Assembly: GCA_963758205.1 (NCBI GenBank)
Contig: CAVWUM010000006.1
Coordinates: 434,001-498,000, forward strand
Origin: Owenweeksia sp963758205
Lineage (GTDB): Bacteria > Bacteroidota > Bacteroidia > Flavobacteriales > Schleiferiaceae
Direction: 5' to 3'
DNA: 64,000 nucleotides
In this document: piece after piece, positions 35,260-45,484 of the stretch
Position numbering within the stretch: position 1 is the first letter of the stretch
Layout of the letters: every line of letters begins with the position of its first letter
Position numbers and translations under genes: made by a program
The notes under the pieces: model-generated
The model's input: the letters and a program-made list of their open reading frames with translations, nothing else
Database searches by the model: none
Told to the model about the DNA's origin: nothing

Positions 35260-35289
35260 AGACAATTAAAATTTTGAGGGAAATTCGTT

Positions 35290-37092
35290 TTACTTCTTGC
35301 GCCTGGCCTGCCTGTTTTGTTCCTCCTGTATCTCCTTCATTCTGCGCATAAAGCGGTTCTCCTTCTTTGGCTTGGCCTTTTTCTCCTGTATTTTGGCGTG
35401 TATCTTATCCTCATCTATAAAGGCCCTGATGGCAAACTGCTGACTAAACGTAATAACGTTGGCCACAAAGTAGTAGTAACTTAAACCGGCCGCGTAGTTA
35501 TTAAATACACCCAGAAAAACAACCGGCATCAGGTACATCATGTACTTAAGCTGAGGATACTGCTGGTTTGAACCCGTCATTTGCTGGTTCATGTAGGTGT
35601 AGATCAGCGTAGATACAGTCATCAGGAGTGTAAAAAGACTTACGTGGTCTCCATAAATAGAATCCAGGATAGGCACATGACCAAATGTCCAAATAGAATC
35701 ATAAGTAGAAAGGTCATCTGCCCATAAAAACGGCTGTTGCCTTAACTCAATAGAAGACGGGAAAAAGCGGAATAATGCAATAAGTATGGGCATTTGAAAC
35801 AATACCGGAATACAACCTCCCAGAGGATTTACACCTGCCTTACGGTAAAGCTCCATAGTAGCCTGCTGCTTTTTCATGGGCTCTTTATCCTTATACTGTT
35901 CATTAAGCTCGTCAATTTCGGGTTTTAAAACCCGCATTTTGGCCATGGAGCGATATGAGGTATAGGTAAAAGGAAACAGTATAATCTTTATGATTAAGGC
36001 TATAATCAAAATGATAAGACCATAATTCAATCCATAACCCTCAAGCCAGTTAAACAGGTTGATAACAAGCCCGCGGTTAATCCAGCCTAAAATACCCCAG
36101 CCCAGTGGTATCAATTCTTCAAAGCCGTGGTCATAAGCCTCAAGTATATCGTACTTATTTGGCCCCAGATAAAGACCATATTGGTTATTGATGTCGCTAC
36201 CCTGCCCACCTATTGAAACCTTTGAAACCAACAGCTTAGTGTAATCCTCCTGAGTTTCAGGTGGGTTTTTAGAAACAAGTTCAGCTTTGTTAAAATCACC
36301 ACTTTTATTAAGTAAGATAGATGAAAAGAATTGTTGCTTGTAGGCTACCCACTTCAGGTCTTCTTCTGTTTCACTGTCATCGCTCGTAGCCGAAAGGTCA
36401 TCCAAGTCATCATCTCCGGCAAAGTGGTACTCCAAATGAGTATTTGTCCGCTCATTCTCCAGGTTCTTTTCGTGCCTTAAGGTTTGCATCTCCCATTGCA
36501 GGCCAGAGTTATTTGACAACTGATTGCCCAGCCCCGTGGAACGTACATCCCAATCCAGCATATAATCATCCGGATTGATACGGTAGATGTATTCCAATGT
36601 GCCACCGCCTCGGGTATTCAGCGTCATGGTAACGTGATTATCGGAGTTTTGTACTCCGGTAAAATCCATGTCAGCGGTATTGGTATTATCACCAAGGTTT
36701 ATATTAAACCTCGAAGTTTCATTAATAAGGTAAAGGGGTAAACTATCATAGGTTTGATAGTTTTTAAGCCGGGCTTCTACCACCTGTCCGCCTTTGGTAG
36801 ATAAAACAACCTTTAGCACCTCATTCTCCAGCGTAAAGCGCTGCTCCTCAACCGGGGCGGCTGCCAGAGCTTCGGCACTATCCGCTACAGTTGTATCTCC
36901 GGCCGTATCGTAAATACTGTCTCTTACAATCTCATCACGGGTTTCTTCTACAACCTGTGCGCTGTCAGCTTTATCAGCAGATTCAGTATCGGCCGGCACA
37001 TCTTCTCTACCAAAATATCCGAAATACAAAAAGATACCACCAATCAGCAAAAAGCCTATGATGGTATTAATGTCAAAAGGTTTTTTATTCAT
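35290..37092 (-). CDS. yidC: Membrane protein insertase YidC
   Basis: A 600-residue YidC that inserts and folds inner membrane proteins with or without SecYEG. After one N-terminal membrane segment (NTIIGFLLIGGIFLYFGYFG) comes a large periplasmic beta domain (to about residue 345), with an unusually acidic linker (residues about 25-80) and another acidic insertion (DDDLDDLSATSDDSETEEDL). The insertase core begins LNYGLIILIIALIIKIILFP and contains the conserved KAGVNPLGGCIPVLFQMPIL. The C-terminus is very basic, as expected for ribosome contact. I chose the ATG at 37092; the frame is open to 37131 but this overlaps pyrG further. It overlaps the pyrG end by 8 bases. Confidence 0.97.
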   Translation of the reverse strand: MNKKPFDINTIIGFLLIGGIFLYFGYFGREDVPADTESADKADSAQVVEETRDEIVRDSIYDTAGDTTVADSAEALAAAPVEEQRFTLENEVLKVVLSTKGGQVVEARLKNYQTYDSLPLYLINETSRFNINLGDNTNTADMDFTGVQNSDNHVTMTLNTRGGGTLEYIYRINPDDYMLDWDVRSTGLGNQLSNNSGLQWEMQTLRHEKNLENERTNTHLEYHFAGDDDLDDLSATSDDSETEEDLKWVAYKQQFFSSILLNKSGDFNKAELVSKNPPETQEDYTKLLVSKVSIGGQGSDINNQYGLYLGPNKYDILEAYDHGFEELIPLGWGILGWINRGLVINLFNWLEGYGLNYGLIILIIALIIKIILFPFTYTSYRSMAKMRVLKPEIDELNEQYKDKEPMKKQQATMELYRKAGVNPLGGCIPVLFQMPILIALFRFFPSSIELRQQPFLWADDLSTYDSIWTFGHVPILDSIYGDHVSLFTLLMTVSTLIYTYMNQQMTGSNQQYPQLKYMMYLMPVVFLGVFNNYAAGLSYYYFVANVITFSQQFAIRAFIDEDKIHAKIQEKKAKPKKENRFMRRMKEIQEEQNRQARRKK

Positions 37093-38707
37093 TATGATTA
37101 TGTTTTGAAGCCTTGATAGTGGCTTCAACAAATTTTACAAATAGTGGATGCGGGTTAGCCACCGTACTCTTGTATTCAGGGTGAAACTGAACGCCTACAA
37201 ACCAAGGGTGGTCAGGTATTTCAACAATTTCCACCAAATCCGTATCCGGATTTTTACCGGTGGCAATCATACCGTTCTTTTCAAAATCCTTTAAATACTT
37301 GCTGTTAAACTCATAGCGATGGCGGTGGCGTTCGCTTATCACCTTTCTGCGGTAAGCAGCATACGAATGACTGTCTTCTATCAATTCACAATCACAGGCA
37401 CCCAGCCTCATAGTGCCCCCCATATTTTCAACATCTTTTTGCTCAGCCATTAGGGCTATTACCGGATGTTTAGTTTTTGGGTTCATTTCTGATGAATTGG
37501 CATCCTTCCAATTGAGCACATTGCGCCCAAATTCAATTACAGCCGCCTGCATACCAAGGCATACTCCAAAAAATGGAATCTTATTTTCCCGAACATAGCG
37601 GATGGCTTCCAGTTTACCCTCAAAACCGCGCTCTCCAAAACCAGGCGCTACAAGTACGCCATCCAATCCTTCAACATATTTGGCCGCACTTTCCTCACTA
37701 ATATTTTCAGAGTGTATCCACTTGATGTTAACCTTACACTCATTTGCTGCACCTGCATGTATAAAGGCTTCAACAATGGACTTGTAGGAATCCTTAAGCT
37801 CGATATACTTACCGATAAGACCAATGTTTACCTCAGTTTTTGGGTACTTCAGTTTGTATAAAAAGTCTTTCCAGTTTACAAGGTCAAGATTATCCTCAAT
37901 TGGTAAACCCAGGCGCTTTAGTACCACTTCATCCAAATGCTGATTGCGCATTAAAATCGGCACGGCATAAATAGTTTCAGCATCAAGTGATTCTATTACA
38001 GCATCTTTTTTAACGTTACAGAAAAGGGCCAGCTTTCTTTTAATTTCATCACCTATAGGATGTTCGCAACGGCAAACCAATACATCAGGTTGTACACCGC
38101 TCTCCTGCAAACTTTTTACGGAATGCTGAGTAGGCTTGGTTTTAAGCTCACCTGTGGCCGCAAGCATAGGCACCAGGGTAAGGTGTATTACCATACAGTC
38201 ATCACCCAACTCCCACTTCAACTGGCGCACGGTTTCTATATAAGGCAGTGCTTCAATATCACCTACTGTTCCACCAATCTCGGTGATTACTATTTCAAAC
38301 TCACCGGTATTGCCAAGCAGTTGTATGCGCCTTTTAATTTCATCAGTTACATGAGGAATTACCTGTACGGTTTTCCCCAAAAAGTCACCCCTGCGCTCCT
38401 TATCAATTACCGATTGGTAAATTCTACCGGTAGTAACATTATTAGCCTGTGAGGTTGGCCTGTTTAAAAATCGCTCGTAATGCCCAAGGTCAAGGTCGGT
38501 TTCTGCACCATCGTTGGTAACAAAACACTCACCATGCTCATAAGGGTTCAGAGTACCGGGATCAATATTAAGATAGGGATCTAACTTTTGTATGGTAACG
38601 CTATAACCTCTTGACTGTAAAAGGGTTGCCAAAGAAGCTGAAATGATACCTTTCCCTAATGAGGAGGTAACACCTCCGGTAACGAAAATATATTTTGTGG
38701 ATGGCAT
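37085..38707 (-). CDS. pyrG: CTP synthase
   Basis: A 540-residue enzyme making CTP from UTP, ATP and glutamine. The N-terminal synthase domain opens STKYIFVTGGVTSSLGKGII with the P-loop and continues QKLDPYLNIDPGTLNPYEHG; the class I glutamine amidotransferase domain (about 290-540) holds the nucleophile in PFFGVCLGMQAAVIEF and the His-Glu pair in VGVQFHPEYKS. The start is ATG 38707 (family length; E. coli 545), not the upstream ATG at 38743. It is co-transcribed with yidC, an arrangement I recall from many Flavobacteriia. Confidence 0.98.
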   Translation of the reverse strand: MPSTKYIFVTGGVTSSLGKGIISASLATLLQSRGYSVTIQKLDPYLNIDPGTLNPYEHGECFVTNDGAETDLDLGHYERFLNRPTSQANNVTTGRIYQSVIDKERRGDFLGKTVQVIPHVTDEIKRRIQLLGNTGEFEIVITEIGGTVGDIEALPYIETVRQLKWELGDDCMVIHLTLVPMLAATGELKTKPTQHSVKSLQESGVQPDVLVCRCEHPIGDEIKRKLALFCNVKKDAVIESLDAETIYAVPILMRNQHLDEVVLKRLGLPIEDNLDLVNWKDFLYKLKYPKTEVNIGLIGKYIELKDSYKSIVEAFIHAGAANECKVNIKWIHSENISEESAAKYVEGLDGVLVAPGFGERGFEGKLEAIRYVRENKIPFFGVCLGMQAAVIEFGRNVLNWKDANSSEMNPKTKHPVIALMAEQKDVENMGGTMRLGACDCELIEDSHSYAAYRRKVISERHRHRYEFNSKYLKDFEKNGMIATGKNPDTDLVEIVEIPDHPWFVGVQFHPEYKSTVANPHPLFVKFVEATIKASKHNHNE

Positions 38708-38828
38708 AAAAGAGTTTCTCCCGGTTTGCAAAAAACGCTGCAAAGCTAATGATAAAAGGTGGAAACGGGCTTCAATCTAAGCGACCAAAAACCAGTGTTG
38801 TTTTGCACAAAATATGTTGATTGAATTA

Positions 38829-39794
38829 TTAAACGAGCTGTTTAATGATGTCATCAATTGTTACGCCTTCGGCTTCAGCCTTGTAATTTTTAACCACACG
38901 GTGGCGCAATACCGGCTTGGCTATAGCCAATACATCTTCCTTATCGGGAGAGTATTTACCATGCAATGCCGCATGACATTTAGCACCAAGTATTAAATAC
39001 TGTGAAGCCCTTGGGCCAGCCCCCCATGCAATGTATTCGTTGGTAACACTCTTGGCCCGCTCTGAGTCAGGACGGGTAGAGCTACTCAGGTTCACTGCAA
39101 AATCATATACATTATCGGCTACCGGAATTTTGCGAATCAACTTCTGAAAATCGATAATCTCCTGCTGATCCAGCACCTTATTTACCTGGGTGGCAATGTC
39201 GGTAGTTGTACTTTTCACAATCTGAAGTTCTTCCTCAAAGCTAGGATAACCAACTTCTATGTTAAACATAAACCTGTCAAGCTGTGCTTCGGGCAATGGA
39301 TATGTACCTTCCTGCTCAATAGGGTTTTGGGTAGCGAGCACAAAAAAAGGATCAGCCATTTTATAGGTATGTCCAGCCGCTGTAACCGACTTTTCCTGCA
39401 TAGCCTCCAGCAAGGCTGATTGCGTTTTAGGAGGGGTGCGGTTTATCTCATCAGCCAATATAATATTAGAAAATAGTGGCCCTTTAATGAACTTAAAGTT
39501 GCGGTTTTCATCCAATATCTCTGCACCTACAATATCAGATGGCATAAGATCAGGCGTAAACTGAATACGGTTAAAACTAAGGCCGAGAGCCTGGGCGGTA
39601 GTATTTACCAAAAGCGTTTTAGCCAGCCCGGGCACCCCCACTAATAGTGAGTGGCCTCTGCATAAAATAGAAAGGATGAGAAGATCAACAACCTCTTCCT
39701 GCCCTACGATTACCTTTCCTATTTCAGATTTTAGCTGTTGATACTTTACTCCTAAGTTATCTACCGCTTTGGCATCGCTTGTATTATTCGACAT
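38829..39794 (-). CDS. MoxR-family AAA+ ATPase
   Basis: A 321-residue AAA+ ATPase of the MoxR group. Walker A is VGVPGLAKTLLVNTT (with A for the usual G before K), Walker B IILADEINRTPPKTQSALLE, sensor 1 LATQNPIEQEGTYPLPEAQL. MoxR proteins usually help mature enzyme or surface complexes, often with VWA-domain partners; none is next to it here. Its start overlaps the surA-like stop by 11 bases, making it the last gene of the isomerase operon, so a role in envelope protein biogenesis is reasonable. Confidence 0.93.
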   Translation of the reverse strand: MSNNTSDAKAVDNLGVKYQQLKSEIGKVIVGQEEVVDLLILSILCRGHSLLVGVPGLAKTLLVNTTAQALGLSFNRIQFTPDLMPSDIVGAEILDENRNFKFIKGPLFSNIILADEINRTPPKTQSALLEAMQEKSVTAAGHTYKMADPFFVLATQNPIEQEGTYPLPEAQLDRFMFNIEVGYPSFEEELQIVKSTTTDIATQVNKVLDQQEIIDFQKLIRKIPVADNVYDFAVNLSSSTRPDSERAKSVTNEYIAWGAGPRASQYLILGAKCHAALHGKYSPDKEDVLAIAKPVLRHRVVKNYKAEAEGVTIDDIIKQLV

Positions 39795-41133
39795 ATTGAG
39801 ATTGTTTTATCCAATTCTGATTAAACTCACAGCTCAGGTAATCATTATTTACCCTCACGTAAGTAGTTTTTAGTTTATCTTCTATCCAGTTTTGGGTGGC
39901 CTCATTTTTCTTTTCCTGGGTGGCCATCAATTGTATTTTTTGGTAATCCGTTTTCAGGTCAGCTCTATGTGGTTCAGTTTTTTCCAATAGCTTAATCAAC
40001 CTGTAACCTTCAGTTCCATCGGGGCTTCTGAAAAAGGAAGCTTTTGAAATTTTTCCTTTCTCCAAACCTTCAATGGCTACAAATACATCGCGGCTCAGTT
40101 CGCCCTTATCCCAGCGGCTGTCGCCAGAGTTAGGGTTAATACTAATACCTTCATTAAGCCTGGAGTCTTCATCATCAGATGCCTTTTCGGCTGCCTCCCC
40201 AAAGGTCACCTCCTTATTAAGTATACTTTGGCGAACGCTATCCAGGTATAGCTCAACTGTCTTAAGATTTTCAGGAGAAATTTTTGGTTTAATAAGTATA
40301 TGTCTTAGATCCAGCTCTTCTCCTCTCCTCTTTAATAACTGCACAATGTGGTAGCCAAATTCTGTTTTAAAGGGTAATGAAATTTCTCCTTCCTTAAGGT
40401 TAAAAGCCACCGCCTCAAATTCCTTCACAAATTGTCCGCGCTTAATGGATTCATACTTACCACCATTTTTGGCCGAACCCGGGTCTTCTGAATATAAAAC
40501 AGCCAGTGTGCTGAAAGAAGAGCCATCTTCCACTCTCTGCTTTAATTCCAGCAACCTATTCTTAGCCTCTTCTATTGACTCTTTGGAAGGCTTGGGATAT
40601 TTGATAATCTGGGCATATTCAATTTCCGAATTTATCAGCGGTAAGCTATCTTCAGGAATACTGCGGTAAAAGTTACGCACCTCAGTAGGTGTTATCTGTA
40701 CATCGCCGGTAATCTTTTGCAGCATCCTTTGGGCTATCATCTGGTCGCGGATAAAGGGTTCCATTTCCTCCTTTATCTCCACTACCGATTTATCGTAGTA
40801 TTGCTCCATCTTCTGCACACTGCCTATCTGCTGCGCAATCATGTCAATCCTACGCTGGCTGTTTTGCGATACTTCCTCATCGCTTACCACAATACTATCC
40901 AGCTCCGCCTGGTGCAAAAGCAGCTTTTCAAAAAGCAGCTCTTCAAATATTTTGCATTTGTCTGATTCACCTTCAGCCACGCCCTGTCTCTTAAGCTGTG
41001 CGTACTGCTGATCTACATCCGATTTTAGTACAATATTTTTACCCACAACCGCCACAACACCATCAACAATACGAGGTTGAGCAAAGGCTACAGAAACAGC
41101 CGAGGCCAGGATAAATGTGAAAAATCTCTTCAT
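39784..41133 (-). CDS. surA: SurA-like periplasmic peptidyl-prolyl isomerase
   Basis: A 449-residue chaperone/isomerase with signal peptide (FTFILASAVSVAFA). Residues about 25-165 are the SurA N-terminal chaperone module (VDGVVAVVGKNIVLKSDVDQ). Two parvulin-like domains follow: one around 170-265 (EYAQIIKYPKPSKESIEEAK, then FNLKEGEISLPFKTEFGYHI) and a second from 275 (LDLRHILIKPKISPENLKTV). It should escort outer membrane barrels across the periplasm. It begins one base after the stop of the preceding lipoprotein gene; three related genes lie in a row. Confidence 0.93.
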   Translation of the reverse strand: MKRFFTFILASAVSVAFAQPRIVDGVVAVVGKNIVLKSDVDQQYAQLKRQGVAEGESDKCKIFEELLFEKLLLHQAELDSIVVSDEEVSQNSQRRIDMIAQQIGSVQKMEQYYDKSVVEIKEEMEPFIRDQMIAQRMLQKITGDVQITPTEVRNFYRSIPEDSLPLINSEIEYAQIIKYPKPSKESIEEAKNRLLELKQRVEDGSSFSTLAVLYSEDPGSAKNGGKYESIKRGQFVKEFEAVAFNLKEGEISLPFKTEFGYHIVQLLKRRGEELDLRHILIKPKISPENLKTVELYLDSVRQSILNKEVTFGEAAEKASDDEDSRLNEGISINPNSGDSRWDKGELSRDVFVAIEGLEKGKISKASFFRSPDGTEGYRLIKLLEKTEPHRADLKTDYQKIQLMATQEKKNEATQNWIEDKLKTTYVRVNNDYLSCEFNQNWIKQSQYVE

Positions 41134-42018
41134 TTAGTAAACTTCAAATTCTTTTTTCTTGAGGGCATCATTCAGCAGGTTTTGCTCCAGTTCATTCAGC
41201 AGTTTCAACTTGCGCCTGTTTATCAGTATATTTTTAATTACATCTGATGCATAAATTAGCGGAGCACGCTCGCCCTTAAGCTTATACTGCCAAATCTGCA
41301 CTAAGTAAACATTGGTACCATCATTAAATTGTTGCACCTCATTATTTTTAATCACTTCCAGCTGAACGGGGTTTTCAAACGGTATAATTTTTCTTAGCTG
41401 GTCAAAGCTCATCCAGGTACTATCCACTACCGAAAACTTATAGGCATATTTAAGGGAGTAATCCAATAAACTGCTTCTGTCTTTGGCTTTGCTTGATGAA
41501 AACCATTTTATAGCATCCTTTAGTTCGGGAGCATCTTTATTAATAACAATGTAGCTGGCCCTCACTATATTTTCCTTCAGCACAAAGGAGTTTGTACCAC
41601 TTTCGTAATTCCTTCGTATGGCCGTATCCTGAATAACTGTGTCCAGATTTTGACGGATGTACTCCTGCCTATAGGCAAACTTCAACAGGTCATTGCGGTA
41701 TTCCTCAATCTCTTTGTCAAAGTTCTTTTTATTCTCTGTAAGGTTGTACTCGGCCTTATAAATCATCAATTGATCCTTGGCCCACACATTAATATAGTTT
41801 TGGAGAAAAGCCAGGCTGTCCTTTTCAGGAAGATCCTTTGGAACCAACTCCTTAAGATCACTTTTATAAAGATATCGGTTGTAAACCCTTGCCAGTGGTT
41901 CACCTTCCACTTCTTCACCGGTACTATTGAAAAACTGACAGGAGGTAGCCCAAAAGGCCCCTCCTGCAATTAATAGTATTGATAATATGTTACTAGCTCT
42001 GCGACTCAAGTTCTGCAA
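41134..42018 (-). CDS. SurA/PpiC-related lipoprotein without parvulin signature
   Basis: A 294-residue protein with a lipobox (GAFWATSC, Cys27). The helical pattern (ARVYNRYLYKSDLKELVPKD, then KAEYNLTENKKNFDKEIEEY) resembles the N-terminal chaperone module of SurA/PpiC proteins, but the parvulin FGYHI/V motif and the H-x-L-I core are absent. The likely reading is a chaperone-only member of the family anchored in a membrane. It is the middle gene of a tight operon (overlap of 26 bases with the upstream ppiC-like gene; 0 bases to surA), so it probably works with both. Confidence 0.75.
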   Translation of the reverse strand: MQNLSRRASNILSILLIAGGAFWATSCQFFNSTGEEVEGEPLARVYNRYLYKSDLKELVPKDLPEKDSLAFLQNYINVWAKDQLMIYKAEYNLTENKKNFDKEIEEYRNDLLKFAYRQEYIRQNLDTVIQDTAIRRNYESGTNSFVLKENIVRASYIVINKDAPELKDAIKWFSSSKAKDRSSLLDYSLKYAYKFSVVDSTWMSFDQLRKIIPFENPVQLEVIKNNEVQQFNDGTNVYLVQIWQYKLKGERAPLIYASDVIKNILINRRKLKLLNELEQNLLNDALKKKEFEVY

Positions 42019-43963
42019 TCACCTTTTTTAGCACATCATCATTCATCTTTACTTCATACTTATCCTTAAGTTCTTTTAGCCACTGCTGCTCAAGGTAAGT
42101 CTGATAATCACTGATTACAATACCGCGTGCCTCATCAAAGGTTTTATTGGTGGGTGCAATGATCTTATCAAAAACAACCACAAAGTAGCGTCCGTCCTTC
42201 TCAAATATTTCAGACGTGCCTACCTTTTTTGGTAAATCCTTTAAAAGGGCGTTGGTACCACTCTCGTATAGGTTGCTGTCAATTTTTACTTTAAGCTGAG
42301 AATCCTTGTTTAATGAGGAAACAACTTCGCTTACCTCTTCTCCTTTTGAAATCATTTTAGCCGCCTTCTTAGCGGTTTTTTGATCCACAGCATCAATGAT
42401 GTAAGCCTGGTAGCGCTCCTTCCACATATAGTCAGCTTTATTGGCAGCATAGTATTCTTTAAGTCCGGTAGTATCGCTTACTGATTTCTTCCACACCTTT
42501 TTTTCCGTAAGGTCAAAAAGCAAGATACCCTCAAAGTACTCACGGCTCAGGAGCTTAAACTCCGGGTACTTCTCTTCAAGGCGGCTCTTTTCATACTCTA
42601 CCAACATATTTTCGGAGTAGCTATCATACATGGCGCTAACGGCAGAATAAACACTGCTTCCGCGGGCGCTGCGCTGGTTGGCCTCCACATGCTTAAGGAA
42701 GTCGAGCACCGTATACTTTTTAGGACCAAACTCAAATAAAACCTTATCCGCACCTTTTACTTTTTCAGCTTTGTAGGCTTGCTTTAGCAGCGATTCATCA
42801 ACCTGTTCAAATGCCATTTTCATCACCTTAGGATACTCGCGGTAGTTGTATTCCTTCTTAAGGCGTTTCATTACGCTAATCTGGCTTTGTTGTGAACGGT
42901 CATCCCTGTCAAGTTTTTGTTTTATCTCATCTTCAGATTCCTCAAAACTTCCGATTGGAGCTTTACCCACCAGTTTAATGATGTGCCAGCCAATAGGCGT
43001 TTTTATAGGTTTGGTGTATTCACCCACTTCATCTAAACCAAAGGCCGCATCCTCAAACTCAGGGTACATTTTATTAATGCCAAAAGGCTGAAGCATACCG
43101 TCTTTTTGAGCAGAGGTAGGATCCTGACTATATTGCTTGGCAAGAGTACCAAAGTCTTCTCCGGCCTCCAGCTTGGCGTAAATTTCATTTATTTTTTGCT
43201 CAGCATTCTTGCTGTCATTATCCTTCACCTTATCGTTATCAAGTACCAAAATGTGCGCTACCTGTACACTTCCGCGGGCAGGACGCTTATCGGTAACTTT
43301 AATTAAATGGTATCCAAAGCGGGTTCTTACTGGGCCGGTAACATCACCAACTTTGGCATTATATACCGCTGTTTCAAATGGATAAACCATATTGAATACT
43401 GTGAAATAACCCAAGTCACCACCCTGTTTGGCTGAGTAACTATCAGCTGAATACTCCTGTGCGAGTGCAGCAAAATCACCGCCCTTATCAATCTGCTTTT
43501 TAACGTTCATTGCAGTTTTATAGGCCTGTAGAGTATCTGCTGGTGGCGCAGAACCGTCCACCATAATCATGATGTGTGAAGCACGCACATCCTTACCCAT
43601 CCTTTGGTAAGCTTCTTTTATCAGCTCTTTGGTTACATCTTTATCATTTAAATAAGGCTTAGCCAACTGATCACGATAGCTACCGTACTCCCTCAAAAAA
43701 GATGGCACAGTATCCATACCGGTAACTTTGGCTTCATGTACCTTTAATTTAAAGTTTACATAAAGATCCAGGTATTCACTTGGGGTCTTGGGGTCTATAT
43801 CCTCACCCAAATTTCTATTCTTATTATACACGGCCATATACTCACCGGCAGTAACTGTATCATCAGCAACAGTAAAAAGCACTTTACTTTTAAGATCGGC
43901 CGGCTGTGCAAAAGCAGCTATACCATTTAAGGCAATTAGGCATGTTAAAACAAGCTTCTTCAT
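41993..43963 (-). CDS. Peptidyl-prolyl isomerase with two parvulin domains
   Basis: A 656-residue periplasmic isomerase with signal peptide (MKKLVLTCLIALNGIAAFA). The parvulin domains are near residues 115-225 (RASHIMIMVDGS ... VRTRFGYHLIKVTD) and 230-340 (QVAHILVLDNDK ... IKTPIGWHIIKLVG), both with the conserved histidines. Long helical regions flank them and a C-terminal segment (about 480-650) resembles the PpiD/PrsA chaperone part. It heads the run ppiC-like, lipoprotein, surA-like, moxR. A role in folding outer membrane or T9SS proteins is inferred. Confidence 0.92.
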   Translation of the reverse strand: MKKLVLTCLIALNGIAAFAQPADLKSKVLFTVADDTVTAGEYMAVYNKNRNLGEDIDPKTPSEYLDLYVNFKLKVHEAKVTGMDTVPSFLREYGSYRDQLAKPYLNDKDVTKELIKEAYQRMGKDVRASHIMIMVDGSAPPADTLQAYKTAMNVKKQIDKGGDFAALAQEYSADSYSAKQGGDLGYFTVFNMVYPFETAVYNAKVGDVTGPVRTRFGYHLIKVTDKRPARGSVQVAHILVLDNDKVKDNDSKNAEQKINEIYAKLEAGEDFGTLAKQYSQDPTSAQKDGMLQPFGINKMYPEFEDAAFGLDEVGEYTKPIKTPIGWHIIKLVGKAPIGSFEESEDEIKQKLDRDDRSQQSQISVMKRLKKEYNYREYPKVMKMAFEQVDESLLKQAYKAEKVKGADKVLFEFGPKKYTVLDFLKHVEANQRSARGSSVYSAVSAMYDSYSENMLVEYEKSRLEEKYPEFKLLSREYFEGILLFDLTEKKVWKKSVSDTTGLKEYYAANKADYMWKERYQAYIIDAVDQKTAKKAAKMISKGEEVSEVVSSLNKDSQLKVKIDSNLYESGTNALLKDLPKKVGTSEIFEKDGRYFVVVFDKIIAPTNKTFDEARGIVISDYQTYLEQQWLKELKDKYEVKMNDDVLKKVIAELESQS

Positions 43964-44008
43964 GTAGTTTAGTTTTCTTTAAAAATTGATTGCAAACAAA
44001 GTGAATTT

Positions 44009-45484
44009 TTATGAACGACTATAATTTGGTGCTTCTCTGGTTACATATACATCGTGTGGGTGACTTTCGTGAATACCTGCAGCGGTCATTTTCACAAATC
44101 TGGCGGTTTCCTGCAACGCCTTAATGTTGGGTGCTCCACAATATCCCATACCGGCACGTAATCCACCAATAAACTGGTACATTACCTCGCTCACCTCACC
44201 TTTATAGGCTACGCGGCCTGTAATACCTTCAGGTACAAGTTTCTTTATATCATCTTCCACATCCTGAAAATACCTGTCGCTACTGCCCTTCTGCATAGCT
44301 TCAATTGAGCCCATGCCACGGTACGTTTTATATTTCCTTCCTTCGTAAATCACGGTTTCCCCGGGTGCTTCTTTTGATCCGGCCAAAAGCGATCCAAGCA
44401 TAACAGTATCTGCCCCGGCTGCTATGGCCTTAACTATATCTCCTGTAAAGCGGATTCCTCCATCAGCAATAAGTGGCACTCCGCTTCCTTCAATCCCTCT
44501 TCTTACATCCATAATGGCCGAGAGCTGCGGTACACCTACACCGGCAACCACTCGTGTTGTGCAGATAGACCCTGGTCCGATACCAACTTTTATACCATCG
44601 GCTCCGGCATCTACAAGGTATTTACCGGCCTCGGCAGTGGCTATATTTCCAACCACTACTTCTAAATCCGAGTATTTTGATTTAACCTTTTTAAGTGCAT
44701 CCACTACCCCTCTCGTGTGCCCATGAGCAGTATCAATAATAATGGCATCAACATTAGATTCAACCAAAGCAGTGACTCTATCGAGCACGTCAGCAGTAAC
44801 TCCAACAGCCGCAGCCACTCTCAACCGGCCATAGGCATCCTTGCAGGCATTAGGCTTTATCTTAAGTTTGGTGATATCGCGATAGGTAATTAACCCGATA
44901 AGTGTATTGTCTTTTTTAACTACCGGTAGCTTTTCAATTTTATGCTCCTGCAAAATAAGTTCGGCTTCCGCCAGACTTGTATTTTCATGCGTAGTAATAA
45001 GTTTTTCGCGAGTCATTATTTCCCTCAAAGGGCGATCATCGCGCTTCTCAAACCTCAAATCACGGTTGGTGATTATACCAATAAGCTTCTTGTCACCATT
45101 TATAATCGGTATTCCCCCGATTTTAAAATCTGACATCATTTTTTTGGCATCCGCAACCAAAGCATTTTCGCCCAGTGTTACAGGATCCAAAATCATCCCG
45201 CTTTCCGCCCGTTTTACATTTCTCACTTCCACGGCCTGCTGCTCAATGGTCATGTTTTTATGTAATACACCAATACCTCCATCCTGGGCTATGGCTATGG
45301 CCATGCCAGATTCCGTAACCGTATCCATTGCTGCGGAAATGATTGGAGTTTTTAACGAAATGTTTTTTGTGAATTTTGAAGTAATGTCTACTTCACGAGG
45401 TAAAACCTCCGAATAACCCGGTACCAAAAGTACGTCATCGTAGGTAAGGGCTTCACCGAGAACTTTGTCAGTATTTAACAACAT
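44009..45484 (-). CDS. guaB: IMP dehydrogenase
   Basis: A 491-residue enzyme oxidising IMP to XMP, the committed step to GMP. The barrel opens ALTYDDVLLVPGYSEVLPRE; two CBS domains occupy about residues 95-205; the active-site loop GIGPGSICTTRVVAG has the catalytic Cys and the flap KYKTYRGMGSIEAMQKGSSD with YKGEVSE is intact. Length equals E. coli GuaB (488). Its stop is followed at 44 bases by the start of the ppiC-like gene, so it may be transcribed into that operon. Confidence 0.98.
   Translation of the reverse strand: MLLNTDKVLGEALTYDDVLLVPGYSEVLPREVDITSKFTKNISLKTPIISAAMDTVTESGMAIAIAQDGGIGVLHKNMTIEQQAVEVRNVKRAESGMILDPVTLGENALVADAKKMMSDFKIGGIPIINGDKKLIGIITNRDLRFEKRDDRPLREIMTREKLITTHENTSLAEAELILQEHKIEKLPVVKKDNTLIGLITYRDITKLKIKPNACKDAYGRLRVAAAVGVTADVLDRVTALVESNVDAIIIDTAHGHTRGVVDALKKVKSKYSDLEVVVGNIATAEAGKYLVDAGADGIKVGIGPGSICTTRVVAGVGVPQLSAIMDVRRGIEGSGVPLIADGGIRFTGDIVKAIAAGADTVMLGSLLAGSKEAPGETVIYEGRKYKTYRGMGSIEAMQKGSSDRYFQDVEDDIKKLVPEGITGRVAYKGEVSEVMYQFIGGLRAGMGYCGAPNIKALQETARFVKMTAAGIHESHPHDVYVTREAPNYSRS

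Noticed and set aside
35057..35269. A 70-codon plus-strand open frame between two terminators
   Set aside because: It begins inside a terminator stem, has no protein-like composition or recognisable motif, and crosses the yidC terminator.
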